In this document: positions 18,289 through 27,297 of the stretch, in pieces | Numbering within the stretch: position 1 is the first letter of the stretch | How the letters are laid out: each line of letters starts with the position of its first letter | Origin: Sphaerisporangium flaviroseum | GTDB taxonomy: Bacteria > Actinomycetota > Actinomycetes > Streptosporangiales > Streptosporangiaceae | Assembly: GCF_039537005.1 (NCBI RefSeq) | Contig: NZ_BAAAZR010000038.1 | Location: forward strand, 186,001-250,000 | DNA length: 64,000 nt | Reading direction: 5' to 3' | The notes under the pieces: generated by a model | What the model saw: only the letters and a program-made list of their open reading frames with translations | The model's database searches: none | What the model was told of the DNA's origin: nothing | Position numbers and translations under genes: made by a program

Positions 18289-20542
18289 GGGCACGGGCGG
18301 CCCTGCGTGCGGGGATGAGCGCGACGAGCAGGGCCGCGCCGATGACCGTCAGCACCGCCAGGAGCAGGGTCATGGGCGCCGGAGCGCGGCCGATGCCCGC
18401 GCCGATGCCGCTCGCGGCCCCCTGCAGGTCGATCAGGCCGGACGACACGAACGCCCCGGCCAGCGCGCCCGCGACGACGCCGATCACCGCCAGCAGCCCC
18501 GTGCCGGTCACCAGCGTCCCCATGACCTGGCGTGGGGTGAGCCCCATCGCCTTGAGGACGGCGAGGTCGACGGCGTGGTCCCGCAGCCCCAGGGCGCTCG
18601 CGGTGAGCAGGTTCGCCAGGCCCAGCAGGGCCAGCACCCCCACCAGCGCGATGATGATCACCCGGATGACGGAGAGCCGGTCGGCGGGGTTCACCGCCTG
18701 GGAGACCTCCAGCGACCGGGTCTGGAGCCGTGACCGCACGGCCGCCGGATCGGCCCCCTGGCGCAGCACCAGGCTGTAGAACTGCGGGGGAAGGGCGTCC
18801 TTCGGCGCGAAGCTGTCCAGCGCGACCGAGAGGACCTCGCCGTCCTGCTCGGGCTCAAGGACGCGGCCGACGATCCGTACGATCAGCGGTGTGCCGCCGA
18901 TCGTGAGCCGCGTGCGGTCCCCGATACGCACGTTCAGCAGGTCCAGGAGGCCCTGGCCCGCCACGGCCTCGCCGCGGTCGCGGTACAGGCGTCCTTCGAC
19001 GACCGAGTACGGATAGGGGTCGGTGATGGTGCCGACCGCCCGCGCCCGTACGGTCCGCGTCTGCCCTGGTACCAGAGCGTCCACCTCGGTCCCGGGGTAG
19101 GCGGACACCACGTCGGGGTCGGCGAGAGCCAGTTGGTTGGCCACCGCCGAGGTGAGGTTTCCCGGTCGTACGGTCAGCGCGGCGGCCTGGCCGACCTGTT
19201 CTGGGTGGCTCTTGAAGGCGTCGAGAGAGGCCCAGCAGCCCAGCCCGATAGTGATCATCATCATCGGGACCGCGAGGCCGAACGTCGTCATCACGGCCGG
19301 CAGCCTTCGCGTGAAGGCGTCTCTGGCCCCGAGCACCAGCGCGGGCGGCAGCCGTACGAGGAGGGCCAGGCGTGCCATGCGCGACAGGTGGCCGCGCGGC
19401 GGCGCCGTCGGGGCGGCGGGGATCGGCGGGGTGCGTCCGCCGCGCCACGCGGGCAGCCAGACGGCCACCAGCACCACCAGCGCCGTGCCGAGGGCGATGG
19501 CCAGCAGCGGGGCCGGGGACAGCGGGACGGCGACGGTCTCCCCCAGCGCGTACGCCGTGATCAGCCGCCCGCACAACACACCGAGCGCGATGCCCGCCAG
19601 GCCCAGGGTCCCGTGCTCGGCGAGGAGCATGCGGACGACCTGACGCCGGGTGAACCCGAGCGACTTCAGCGTGGCGATGTCGCGCTGCTGGCCGAGCACC
19701 CGGCCGCCGGTCGCGTTGGCGATGGCCAGGGCCGCGGCCACGAGCCCCGCCGCGCCGAACAGCGCGAGCAGCACCCCGAGCAGCCGGTTGTCGAGCTCCA
19801 TCGAGTCCTGCGCCTCGCGCCAGGTGGACACCCGCTGCACCTGGCCGGCGAGCTTGGTGATCGTGCGCTGGACGATCAGGGAGGTGGCGTCGGGGTCGGC
19901 CAGCCGCAGCCCCGTCACCGACTCGCTGCGGCCGAGCGCGGGCTCGACCTGCTCCAGCGTCCCGGTGAGTGTCCACGCGAGGCCGGGGGTCCACTCGGGA
20001 TAGAAGCCCTGGTCACCGCTCTCGGCGAGGCCGATGACCGTGAGGCCGTGGCTCGCGCCGTTGAGGCCGGTGACCGAGAACGGGCCGCCGGTCCGCAGGC
20101 CCGCGGCGCGGGCGAACGACCGCTCCACGACCACGCCGTCCGGATCGCTCGGGTCGAGCCAGCGGCCCTCGCGCACGAGAGGCCGCCCCACCGCCGGGAG
20201 CACGGGCGCCATCTCCTGGAGGGCCACCGGGGTCTTCTTGCCGCCCTGGACGAGCGTCGCGGGGGCGGCGCGGTAGGGGCCGGCGACATCGGTGACGCCG
20301 TCGAGGGCCTTGAGCGTCGCGGGATCGGGGGCGTCCTTGGTGTGGATCCAGACGTGGGCGCCGTTTCCTCGCAGGAACAGGCCCCGCCAGGGGTTGGTGC
20401 CGTCCTCCAGCAGGGTGGCCGCGGTGATCAGCGCGGTGACGATGCCGGCCACCGCCAGGACCGTCAACAGCGCCTGAGCGCGTCTGGCCTTCAGGTCCGC
20501 GCGGACCCACCGATACTCGGCCCTGGTGGTGCTGTGGCTCAT
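18266..20542 (-). CDS. FtsX/MacB-type ABC transporter permease
   Basis: 758 residues. N-terminal TM helix (ALLTVLAVAGIVTALITAATL), a ~200-residue external domain, a first FtsX block of three TMs (LALFGAAGLVAAALAIANAT and following), a second external domain, and a second FtsX block (VLALLGLANLLTASALGLRD, then a TM hairpin). The two-FtsX architecture is typical of actinobacterial MacB-like lipoprotein or peptide exporters. Starts 5 bp after the stop of its ATPase gene, so they form one transporter. Substrate unknown. Confidence 0.9.
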   Translation of the reverse strand: MSHSTTRAEYRWVRADLKARRAQALLTVLAVAGIVTALITAATLLEDGTNPWRGLFLRGNGAHVWIHTKDAPDPATLKALDGVTDVAGPYRAAPATLVQGGKKTPVALQEMAPVLPAVGRPLVREGRWLDPSDPDGVVVERSFARAAGLRTGGPFSVTGLNGASHGLTVIGLAESGDQGFYPEWTPGLAWTLTGTLEQVEPALGRSESVTGLRLADPDATSLIVQRTITKLAGQVQRVSTWREAQDSMELDNRLLGVLLALFGAAGLVAAALAIANATGGRVLGQQRDIATLKSLGFTRRQVVRMLLAEHGTLGLAGIALGVLCGRLITAYALGETVAVPLSPAPLLAIALGTALVVLVAVWLPAWRGGRTPPIPAAPTAPPRGHLSRMARLALLVRLPPALVLGARDAFTRRLPAVMTTFGLAVPMMMITIGLGCWASLDAFKSHPEQVGQAAALTVRPGNLTSAVANQLALADPDVVSAYPGTEVDALVPGQTRTVRARAVGTITDPYPYSVVEGRLYRDRGEAVAGQGLLDLLNVRIGDRTRLTIGGTPLIVRIVGRVLEPEQDGEVLSVALDSFAPKDALPPQFYSLVLRQGADPAAVRSRLQTRSLEVSQAVNPADRLSVIRVIIIALVGVLALLGLANLLTASALGLRDHAVDLAVLKAMGLTPRQVMGTLVTGTGLLAVIGVVAGALAGAFVSSGLIDLQGAASGIGAGIGRAPAPMTLLLAVLTVIGAALLVALIPARRAARARIPVTPR

Positions 20543-20547
20543 CGCGC

Positions 20548-21318
20548 CTATCCCCGCAGCTCCACGACGTCGCCCGCGCCGCCCTTGGGGCGGCGGCGGA
20601 CGTGGGCGACGGCTCCGTCGTCGACGATCTGGCCGTCGAGCAGGGTCACCACCCGGTCGGCGAGCCCGGCCACCCGGGCGTCGTGCGTGACCATGACGAT
20701 CGTCTGACCCTGCCGGTGGACCTCGCCCAGCAGGCGAAGGACGTCGCGGGTGTTGCGGCTGTCGAGGTTGCCGGTGGGCTCGTCCGCCAGCAGCACGTGT
20801 GGCTGGTTGGCGAGCGCCCGGGCCAGCGCGACCCGCTGCTGCTCACCGCCGGAGAGCTGGGCGGGAGCGGCGTCGGCCTTGTCGGTCAGCCCGAGCTCGG
20901 TGAGGAGGTACTCCCTGCGCTCCCGCGCGTGTTTCGGCGATGCGCCGCCCAGCAGCGCGGGTAACTCGACGTTGTCGGCGACCGTCATGTTGTCGACGAG
21001 GTTGAAGAACTGGAAGACGAAGCCGATCTTCTGGCGGCGGAGGATCGCCCACGCGCTCTCGTTGAGGGTGTCCGCGCGCCTGCCGTCGACCCAGATCTCC
21101 CCGCTGGTGCGCGTGTCCAGGCCGCCGAGCATGTGGACGAGCGTCGACTTGCCGGATCCGGACGGACCCATGATCGCCACGAACTCTCCATGCTCCACCC
21201 GCAGGTCGATGCCCCGCACCGCGTGCACGGGCAGGCCTCCGGTCTGGTAGATCTTCACCAGGTTGACCGTGTGGATGGCACTCGGTCCGCTCGCGGTGGT
21301 CACTGGGTCTCTCACCAC
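20548..21318 (-). CDS. ABC transporter ATP-binding protein (LolD/MacB type)
   Basis: 256 residues, GTG start. Walker A GPSGSGKST, Q-loop VFQFFN, signature LSGGEQQRVALARALANQPH, Walker B VLLADEPTGNLDS and the H-loop MVTHDARVAG are all intact. The N-terminal VNLVKIYQTGGLPVHAVRGI is typical of the LolD/MacB subfamily. Second gene of the order PadR, ATPase, FtsX permease on the minus strand. Confidence 0.93.
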   Translation of the reverse strand: MVRDPVTTASGPSAIHTVNLVKIYQTGGLPVHAVRGIDLRVEHGEFVAIMGPSGSGKSTLVHMLGGLDTRTSGEIWVDGRRADTLNESAWAILRRQKIGFVFQFFNLVDNMTVADNVELPALLGGASPKHARERREYLLTELGLTDKADAAPAQLSGGEQQRVALARALANQPHVLLADEPTGNLDSRNTRDVLRLLGEVHRQGQTIVMVTHDARVAGLADRVVTLLDGQIVDDGAVAHVRRRPKGGAGDVVELRG

Positions 21319-21338
21319 TTCCCGTTCACTTCACTGCT

Positions 21339-21845
21339 TCAGGCCAGATCCTCCTGGCAGCGCTCCAGCCAGTCCAGGTCGGCCTGGAGGTGAAGCATGG
21401 CACCTTCGATGAGCAGCTGGGCCGGACGGTTGTCCTGATCTGTCTGCTGGGCGAGTTCTACCAGATCGCGCATGATAGCGAGGTAGTGTCGGCGTTGCCG
21501 GTTGATCAGTGCCATACGGTCGGCGATACCGGTCAGGGGAGCCAGGACGAGCTTCATGAAGAACTCGTCACGTACTCTCGGGCCCTCGTTGGGCGAGTCG
21601 ACCCACTCGTCGAGGGCCTCGCGGCCCTCTGCCGTGCAGTAGTAGACCTTCTTGTTCGGGCGGTTGGACTGCTCGACGTCGACGCTGCGGACCAGGCCGT
21701 CCTTCTCGAGTCTGCCCAGCGTGACATAGATCTGCCCGATGTTGGGAGAGGGGTAGGCCGTGCCGAATATCTGCTCGAGTGCCTGTTTCAGCTCATACCC
21801 GTGGGCAGGTTCCTTCGACAGGAGCGCCAGCAATTGGAGCCGCAC
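21339..21845 (-). CDS. PadR-family transcriptional regulator
   Basis: 168 residues, GTG start. N-terminal PadR winged helix (LLALLSKEPAHGYELKQALE, then GQIYVTLGRLEKDGLV and the wing KKVYYCTAEGREALDEW) and a C-terminal helical dimerisation domain (PF10400-like). First gene of the ABC operon, with a 20-bp gap to the ATPase; PadR proteins usually repress such exporter operons, so local autoregulation is likely. ATGCAT/CATAAC-rich repeats lie upstream, between it and the sugar-binding lipoprotein gene. Confidence 0.92.
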   Translation of the reverse strand: MRLQLLALLSKEPAHGYELKQALEQIFGTAYPSPNIGQIYVTLGRLEKDGLVRSVDVEQSNRPNKKVYYCTAEGREALDEWVDSPNEGPRVRDEFFMKLVLAPLTGIADRMALINRQRRHYLAIMRDLVELAQQTDQDNRPAQLLIEGAMLHLQADLDWLERCQEDLA

Positions 21846-21895
21846 GCCTGACCTCCCTCGGGCCTCGCGTTACCTGAGTGTTACGAGCTAATCCG

Positions 21896-21955
21896 TTGAC
21901 GTCCACATTATCGCTATGCATAACATGCATGCATCTACATAACACGCATGTAACC
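21896..21955. promoter_or_regulatory. promoter/operator region between PadR and sugar operons
   Basis: A TTGACG (21896-21901) is followed 17 bp later by CATAAC on the plus strand. Overlapping it is ATGCAT-AAC-ATGCAT (21916-21930) and a partly repeated ACATAACACGCATGT (21937-21951). This AT-rich patch stands out from its surroundings. Operator function for PadR or a sugar regulator is inferred. Confidence 0.4.
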
Positions 21956-21976
21956 CAATCAACACCTGGAGGACAC

Positions 21977-23236
21977 GTGCGACGCCTGGCTCCCCTTCTG
22001 CTGGCGGCTGTGCTGCTCAGCGGCTGCGCGGGGTTCGGCGAGCGCGACCAGGTCCAGAGCGGGGGCACGGACGGCACGGGTCCGATGACGTTCGCCACCG
22101 GTCGTGACACGACCGGCTACATCCAGCCTCTGATCGACAGGTGGAACCGCGTCCACCCCAAGGAGCAGGTCACCCTCCTGGAGCTACCAGAGGCGGCGGA
22201 CGAGCAGCGGGCACAGATGGTCGCCAACCTGCAGGCGAAGAGCGAGCGCTACGACGTGCTCGGCCTCGACGTCGTCTGGACGGCGGAGTTCGCCGACGCC
22301 GGCTGGATCGTGCCCCTCGACCGCAGCATGTTCCCTCTCGACAAGTTCCTCGCGCCCGTGGTGGAGACGGCCCTCTACCAGGGCAAGCTCTACGCGGTGC
22401 CGTACAGCAGCAACGCGGGGCTGCTGTACTACCGCAAGGACATCCTGGACGCCGAGCACCTCAAGCCGCCCAAGACCTGGGCCGAGTTGCACGACCAGGC
22501 CATCCGCCTCGGCAAGAAGTACAAGCTGGACGGCTACGCCGGCCAGTTCCTCCCCTACGAGGGCCTGACCGTGAACTTCGCGGAGTCCGTGCAGTCCGCG
22601 GGCGGCCAGATCCTCAGCCCGGACGGCACCAAGGTCACCCTCGACCTCGGAAGCGCCACGACGGGGCTCGAATTCCTGGTCGGTGGTCTGCGTCAGGGCT
22701 GGATCCCCCAGAAGTCGCTCTCCTTCAAGGAGGAGGAGTCGCGCCTGGCCTTCCAGCAGGGCAATCTGCTGTTCGCCCGCAACTGGCCGCACGCCTACGG
22801 CCCGGCCACCAGGTCGTCCATCGCGGGCAAGTTCGCGGTGACGCGGCTGCCCGGCCTCACCGGGCCGGGGTCCAGCACGCTGGGCGGCAACAACCTGGCC
22901 ATCAGCGCCTACTCCAAGCACCAGAAGTCGGCACTCGAGTTCATCCGCTACTTCACCGGCCTGGAGAACGAGCGGAGCGTGCTGACCGAGGGGTCGTTTC
23001 CCCCGGTGTGGTCGGAGCTCTACGACGACCCCGCCCTCATCAAGCGTTATCCATATCTCCCGGTGCTCAAGCAGAGCATCATGTCTGCCCGGCCAAGACC
23101 GGTCAGCTCCAAATACGACCAGGTAAGCCTGGTTATCTCGAGTGCCGTCTCCGACGCGCTCAATCTCAGGAAGCCCAGCGATGAGACCGTCGCCTCCCTG
23201 AAACAGCAGCTCAGCGAGATCATTCGCACCCCATAA
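21977..23236 (+). CDS. extracellular solute-binding lipoprotein (CUT1 sugar ABC)
   Basis: 419 residues, GTG start after GGAGGA. Type II signal peptide with lipobox LLSGCAGF. SBP family 1 features: YDVLGLDVVWTAEFADAGWI, AVPYSSNAGLLYYRKDIL, and the hinge/lid region GSFPPVWSELYDD. Resembles maltose/trehalose binding proteins. Lies 89 bp upstream of a second binding protein and two permeases, so one operon is likely. Confidence 0.88.
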   Translation: MRRLAPLLLAAVLLSGCAGFGERDQVQSGGTDGTGPMTFATGRDTTGYIQPLIDRWNRVHPKEQVTLLELPEAADEQRAQMVANLQAKSERYDVLGLDVVWTAEFADAGWIVPLDRSMFPLDKFLAPVVETALYQGKLYAVPYSSNAGLLYYRKDILDAEHLKPPKTWAELHDQAIRLGKKYKLDGYAGQFLPYEGLTVNFAESVQSAGGQILSPDGTKVTLDLGSATTGLEFLVGGLRQGWIPQKSLSFKEEESRLAFQQGNLLFARNWPHAYGPATRSSIAGKFAVTRLPGLTGPGSSTLGGNNLAISAYSKHQKSALEFIRYFTGLENERSVLTEGSFPPVWSELYDDPALIKRYPYLPVLKQSIMSARPRPVSSKYDQVSLVISSAVSDALNLRKPSDETVASLKQQLSEIIRTP

Positions 23237-23325
23237 AGGCGAGGGCCACCCCCCTGCCCATCATCCCGAAGTACCTCATCCCAAAACACATCATCTTTTC
23301 GGGGCCTTTTACAGGAGGTAGCACC

Positions 23326-24648
23326 ATGCGTGTTAAGACGACTGCGGTTGTGGCCGGGCTCATGCTCGCGGCCACCGCGTGCGGCGGTGGCTCTGGCGAG
23401 ACCGCGCCCTCGGCGAGTGGCAGCGCCGCCGCTCCCGCGGCCAAGACCCTGGCGGGCACGACGATCGAGATCGCCGCCAAGTGGACCGGCGACGAGCAGG
23501 CCAACTTCCAGAAGGTCTTGAAGGCGTTCGAGGACAAGACCGGCGCCAAGGTGAACTACGCCTCCACCGGCGAGGACACCGGCGCCTACCTCGGCCCGCG
23601 CATCCAGGGCGGCAACCCGCCGGACATCGCGGTCCTGCCGCAGCCCGGCCTGGTCCAGCAGTACGCCGACCAGAAGGCCCTCAAGCCGCTGTCGACGGAG
23701 GTCCAGACCCAGATCGACCAGAACTACACCCCGTACTGGAAGGGCCTCGGCTCGGCCGACGGCCAGGTGTACGGCGTGATGGTCAAGGCCGCGCACAAGT
23801 CCCTGATCTGGTACCGCGGCCCCGCCTTCGAGGACGCCGGCGCCCAGCCCGCGACCACGTGGGACGAGCTGATCACCAAGACCGCCCAGAGCCTTGCCGA
23901 CTCCGGCACCGCCCCGTTCGCCCTCTGCGGCGCCTCGGGCTGGACCCTGACCGACGTGTTCGAGAACGTCTACCTGTCCAGCGCGGGCCCGGACAACTAC
24001 GACAAGCTCTCCAAGCACGAGATCCCGTGGACCGACGAGTCGGTGACCACGGCGCTGGAGAAGATGGCCCAGATCTTCGGCAAGAAGGAGTTCATGCTGG
24101 GCGGCTCGTCTGGCGCCCTGCAGACCGACTTCCCGACCTGCGCCACCCAGGTGTACGGCCAGAAGAAGGCGGCCATGGTCATCGAGGGTGACTTCGTCGG
24201 CGTCTCGGCCGCCGAGTCCGGCGCCAAGATCGGCGAGGATGCCAAGATCATGCCGTTCCCGAAGGCCGGTGACACCGCTCCGGTCGTGCTCGGCGGTGAC
24301 ATCGCGGTGGCGCTGAAGGAGTCCCCGGGCGCCATGGCGCTGCTGGAGTACCTCGCCTCCTCCGAGGGCGGCTCTGTGTGGGCCAAGCAGCCCGGCTACC
24401 TCTCCCCGAACCGCAACGTCTCCCCGGACAACTACCCGGACGACCTGACCAAGCAGCTCGCGCAGACGATCATCTCCGCCGGCGAGGCTGTGCGGTATGA
24501 CATGTCCGACCTGGCGCCGAGCGCCTTCGGCGGCACCGACGGCAAGGGCGAGTGGAAGGCCCTCCAGGACTTCCTGCGCAACCCCAAGGACGTCAAGGGC
24601 GCCCAGGAGAAGCTTGAGTCCGACGCCGCCAAGGCCTGGAAGAAGTAG
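23326..24648 (+). CDS. second extracellular solute-binding lipoprotein (CUT1)
   Basis: 440 residues; AGGAGGT precedes ATG 23326. Lipobox AATACGGG, followed by a Ser/Ala-rich linker. The binding domain (TIEIAAKWTGDEQANFQKVL, NPPDIAVLPQPGLVQQYA, AHKSLIWYRGPAFEDAG) resembles alpha-glucoside binding proteins (AglE-like). Only 11 bp separate it from the first permease, so it is the more likely direct partner. Its codon use is strikingly uniform and C-ending, suggesting high expression. Confidence 0.9.
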   Translation: MRVKTTAVVAGLMLAATACGGGSGETAPSASGSAAAPAAKTLAGTTIEIAAKWTGDEQANFQKVLKAFEDKTGAKVNYASTGEDTGAYLGPRIQGGNPPDIAVLPQPGLVQQYADQKALKPLSTEVQTQIDQNYTPYWKGLGSADGQVYGVMVKAAHKSLIWYRGPAFEDAGAQPATTWDELITKTAQSLADSGTAPFALCGASGWTLTDVFENVYLSSAGPDNYDKLSKHEIPWTDESVTTALEKMAQIFGKKEFMLGGSSGALQTDFPTCATQVYGQKKAAMVIEGDFVGVSAAESGAKIGEDAKIMPFPKAGDTAPVVLGGDIAVALKESPGAMALLEYLASSEGGSVWAKQPGYLSPNRNVSPDNYPDDLTKQLAQTIISAGEAVRYDMSDLAPSAFGGTDGKGEWKALQDFLRNPKDVKGAQEKLESDAAKAWKK

Positions 24649-24659
24649 GGGCCAAGGCC

Positions 24660-26279
24660 GTGACCGAACGGTTGGACGGCCCGCAGACCCCGCGTGGCGA
24701 CGACGACGCCGTCGTCGCCCGCGGGGCCTCCCCCGGACCAGACGAGACGACAGAGACGAGGGGTGAGACCTCACCCCACGACGAACCGAACGAGACCGCG
24801 ACGGCCCAGGCGGCCGGCACGGACTCCGGTTCCGACGATCCCCCCCAGAACGAGTTCCGTTCGCTGAAGCGAAGGATCACTTGGCTGGAGCAGGAGAACG
24901 CCGTTTTGAAGGCGAAAGCGGCCAAGGCGGCGACCCCGGCCTCGACCGGTGCTACGGAGACTCCCGCCGCTGGACCCGGCTACGGCCGGTCCGGGAACCT
25001 GGGGCCGTCCCCCAAGGTCGCCTGGATCTTCCTGCTCCCGGCTCTGATCCTGCTCGGCACGTGGGTGATCTACCCGATCATCTATTCGATCTTCCGCAGC
25101 ATGTTCGACGCGAGCGGCGGCTCGTTCGTCGGACTCTCCAACTACGGAGCCATCTTCAGCGACTCGGGGATGCTGACCACGATCAGGAACAACCTGATCT
25201 GGGTCGTCGTGGCCCCGAGCCTGGTCACCGTGCTCGGGCTCATCTTCGCCGTGCTCACCGAGCGGATCCGCTGGGCGACCGCCTTCAAGCTGATCGTGTT
25301 CATGCCCATGGCGGTCTCGCTCCTGGCCTCCGGAGTCATCTTCCGGCTGGTCTACGAGCAGGACCCGGACAAGGGCGTGGCCAACGCGATCATGACCTCC
25401 GTCCACGACGTGTTCGCGGCGAGCAGCAGCTACCCCAACGCCCGTCCCCGCGACAACGACCAGGCCCCTGTGATCGTGCAGCAGGGAGCGGTCGTCGGCC
25501 GCCAGCCCGCCCAGCAGGCGCAGCCGGTGCTCGTGCCGCTCGTCGGGATGAAGAGCGACGCCCTGCCTGAGGGCGCCGCGCCGGCCAAGGCCACCACCGC
25601 GCAGCCCGGAGAGATCTCGGGCACGGTATGGCTCGACTTCATGCCAGGTGGCGGCACGGCCAACCAGATCGACGCGAACGAGAAGGGGCTTCCCGACGTC
25701 ACCGTCGAGGTCGTCGCCGATGGGCAGGTAAAGGCCACCACCACGACCGCGGCCGATGGGACCTTCCACTTCTCGGGGTTCCCCTCGGGGTCCTACATGC
25801 TGCGGCTGCCGCAGGAGAACTTCGCCCAGCAGTTCGCCGGGGCGTCCTGGCTCGGCCCCGCGTTGATCACCCCGGCCATCATCGGCGCGTTCATCTGGGT
25901 GTGGGCCGGATTCGCCATGGTGCTCATCGCGGCCGGCCTCTCGGCCATCCCGCGTGACGCCCTGGAGGCCGCCCGCATCGACGGCGCGACGGAGTGGCAG
26001 GTGTTCCGCCGCATCACCATTCCCCTGCTGTCACCGGTGCTGCTCGTCGTCCTGGTCACGATGATCATCAATACCTTGAAGGTCTTCGACCTGGTCTTCG
26101 TCATCGCTCCCGGATCCGTGCAGCCGAACGCCAACGTGATCGCGCTGGAGATGTGGCGCGTGTCGTTCGGCGGTGGCGGCAACCAAGGGCTGGGCAGCGC
26201 ACTGGCGATCTTCCTGCTCGTGCTGGTGCTGCCGTTCATGATCCTGAACATTCGGCGGTTCCGGAGGGATGAGGCATGA
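24660..26279 (+). CDS. CUT1 sugar ABC permease with coiled coil and inserted Ig-like domain
   Basis: 539 residues, GTG start, much longer than the ~300 usual. Residues 1-115 are an acidic cytosolic tail with a short coiled coil (LKRRITWLEQENAVLKAKA). MalF-type TMs begin at ~120 (VAWIFLLPALILLGTWVIYP). Between two TM hairpins, residues ~235-395 form an insertion: a Gln/Pro/Ala-rich linker and a prealbumin/carboxypeptidase-regulatory-like beta domain (GEISGTVWLDF, then LPDVTVEVVADGQVKATTTT, ADGTFHFSGFPSGSYMLRLP). The membrane part resumes and ends with the EAA loop (EAARIDGATEWQVFRRITIP). The insert should face outside, next to the lipoproteins. Confidence 0.88.
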   Translation: MTERLDGPQTPRGDDDAVVARGASPGPDETTETRGETSPHDEPNETATAQAAGTDSGSDDPPQNEFRSLKRRITWLEQENAVLKAKAAKAATPASTGATETPAAGPGYGRSGNLGPSPKVAWIFLLPALILLGTWVIYPIIYSIFRSMFDASGGSFVGLSNYGAIFSDSGMLTTIRNNLIWVVVAPSLVTVLGLIFAVLTERIRWATAFKLIVFMPMAVSLLASGVIFRLVYEQDPDKGVANAIMTSVHDVFAASSSYPNARPRDNDQAPVIVQQGAVVGRQPAQQAQPVLVPLVGMKSDALPEGAAPAKATTAQPGEISGTVWLDFMPGGGTANQIDANEKGLPDVTVEVVADGQVKATTTTAADGTFHFSGFPSGSYMLRLPQENFAQQFAGASWLGPALITPAIIGAFIWVWAGFAMVLIAAGLSAIPRDALEAARIDGATEWQVFRRITIPLLSPVLLVVLVTMIINTLKVFDLVFVIAPGSVQPNANVIALEMWRVSFGGGGNQGLGSALAIFLLVLVLPFMILNIRRFRRDEA

Positions 26280-27178
26280 CGACTCTCACCGCGTCCCAGT
26301 CGAGCACGGCAAGCAGCGCGGGCGCACCACAACGCGGGGTCCTCTCTCGGGTCGTGGACAGGCTCGGCGGCGGACTGGTCCAGTTCGTTCTGATCGTCCT
26401 GGCCCTGTTCTGGCTGCTGCCCACGCTCGGCCTGCTGGTGGTGTCGCTGCGCGGCGACGAGGACAACACCTCCAGCGGCTGGTGGACCTTCTTCACCAAG
26501 CCGGCACAGATCACGTTCGACAACTACACGAACCTGCTCGCGAGCGGGTTCACCTCCTCCTTCTGGAACACCGTGGCCATCACGGTGCCGGCGACCGTCC
26601 TGGTCATCGGCATCGCGGCCATGGCGGGGTACGCGTTCGCGTGGATGGAGTTCCCCGGGCGTGACGCGCTGTTCCTGGTGGTCATCGCGCTGCTGGTGGT
26701 CCCGATCCAGATCGCCCTGATCCCCATCGCCAAGCTCTACGGTTTTATGGGGATTTTTGGGTCTATCCCCGGCGTGGTGCTGTTCCACGTCGCCTTCGGA
26801 CTGCCGTTCGCCATCTTCCTGCTGCGCAACTTCTTCGTCGGCATCCCCAAGGAGCTGCTCGAGGCCGCGCGCATGGACGGCGCGGCGGAGTGGAAGATCT
26901 TCGCGACGGTGGTGTTCCCGTTGGCCAAGCCGGCGGTCGCCTCGCTGGGCATCTTCCAGTTCCTGTGGGTGTGGAACGACCTGCTCGTCGCCCTGGTCTT
27001 CGCCGACACCGACGCCCAGCCGATGACCAAGGCGCTGCAGTCACAGATGCGCCAGTTCGGCACCAACGTGGACATCCTCGCGCCGGGAGCCTTCCTGTCG
27101 CTGATCATCCCGCTAGTGCTGTTCTTCTCCTTCCAGCGCTACTTCGTCCAGGGTCTGCTCGCGGGCTCGGTGAAGTAG
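26276..27178 (+). CDS. CUT1 sugar ABC permease (MalG type)
   Basis: 300 residues. ATG overlaps the previous stop (ATGA), showing tight coupling. Six TM segments; the EAA loop EAARMDGAAEWKIFATVVFP for ATPase docking is clear. C-terminal LLAGSVK is typical. No ATP-binding gene follows, so a shared MsmK/MsiK-like ATPase from elsewhere must energise the transporter. Confidence 0.93.
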   Translation: MTTLTASQSSTASSAGAPQRGVLSRVVDRLGGGLVQFVLIVLALFWLLPTLGLLVVSLRGDEDNTSSGWWTFFTKPAQITFDNYTNLLASGFTSSFWNTVAITVPATVLVIGIAAMAGYAFAWMEFPGRDALFLVVIALLVVPIQIALIPIAKLYGFMGIFGSIPGVVLFHVAFGLPFAIFLLRNFFVGIPKELLEAARMDGAAEWKIFATVVFPLAKPAVASLGIFQFLWVWNDLLVALVFADTDAQPMTKALQSQMRQFGTNVDILAPGAFLSLIIPLVLFFSFQRYFVQGLLAGSVK

Positions 27179-27183
27179 TAGAT

Positions 27184-27227
27184 CTTCCGGGCGCCCGTCT
27201 CGCGGGGGCAGGCGGGCGTCCGGGAAG
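27184..27227 (+). terminator. hairpin after the sugar ABC operon
   Basis: CTTCCGGGCGCCCG (27184-27197) can pair, with small mismatches, with CGGGCGTCCGGGAAG (27213-27227). It begins 6 bp after the permease stop. No T-run. Confidence 0.5.
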
Positions 27228-27297
27228 TCACCGCGCCGCTGCTCGGGGCTTGGCCGGTTCCCGTCCCCCTGCCCTGCGGTGCGGCTAAGATCCGGAC

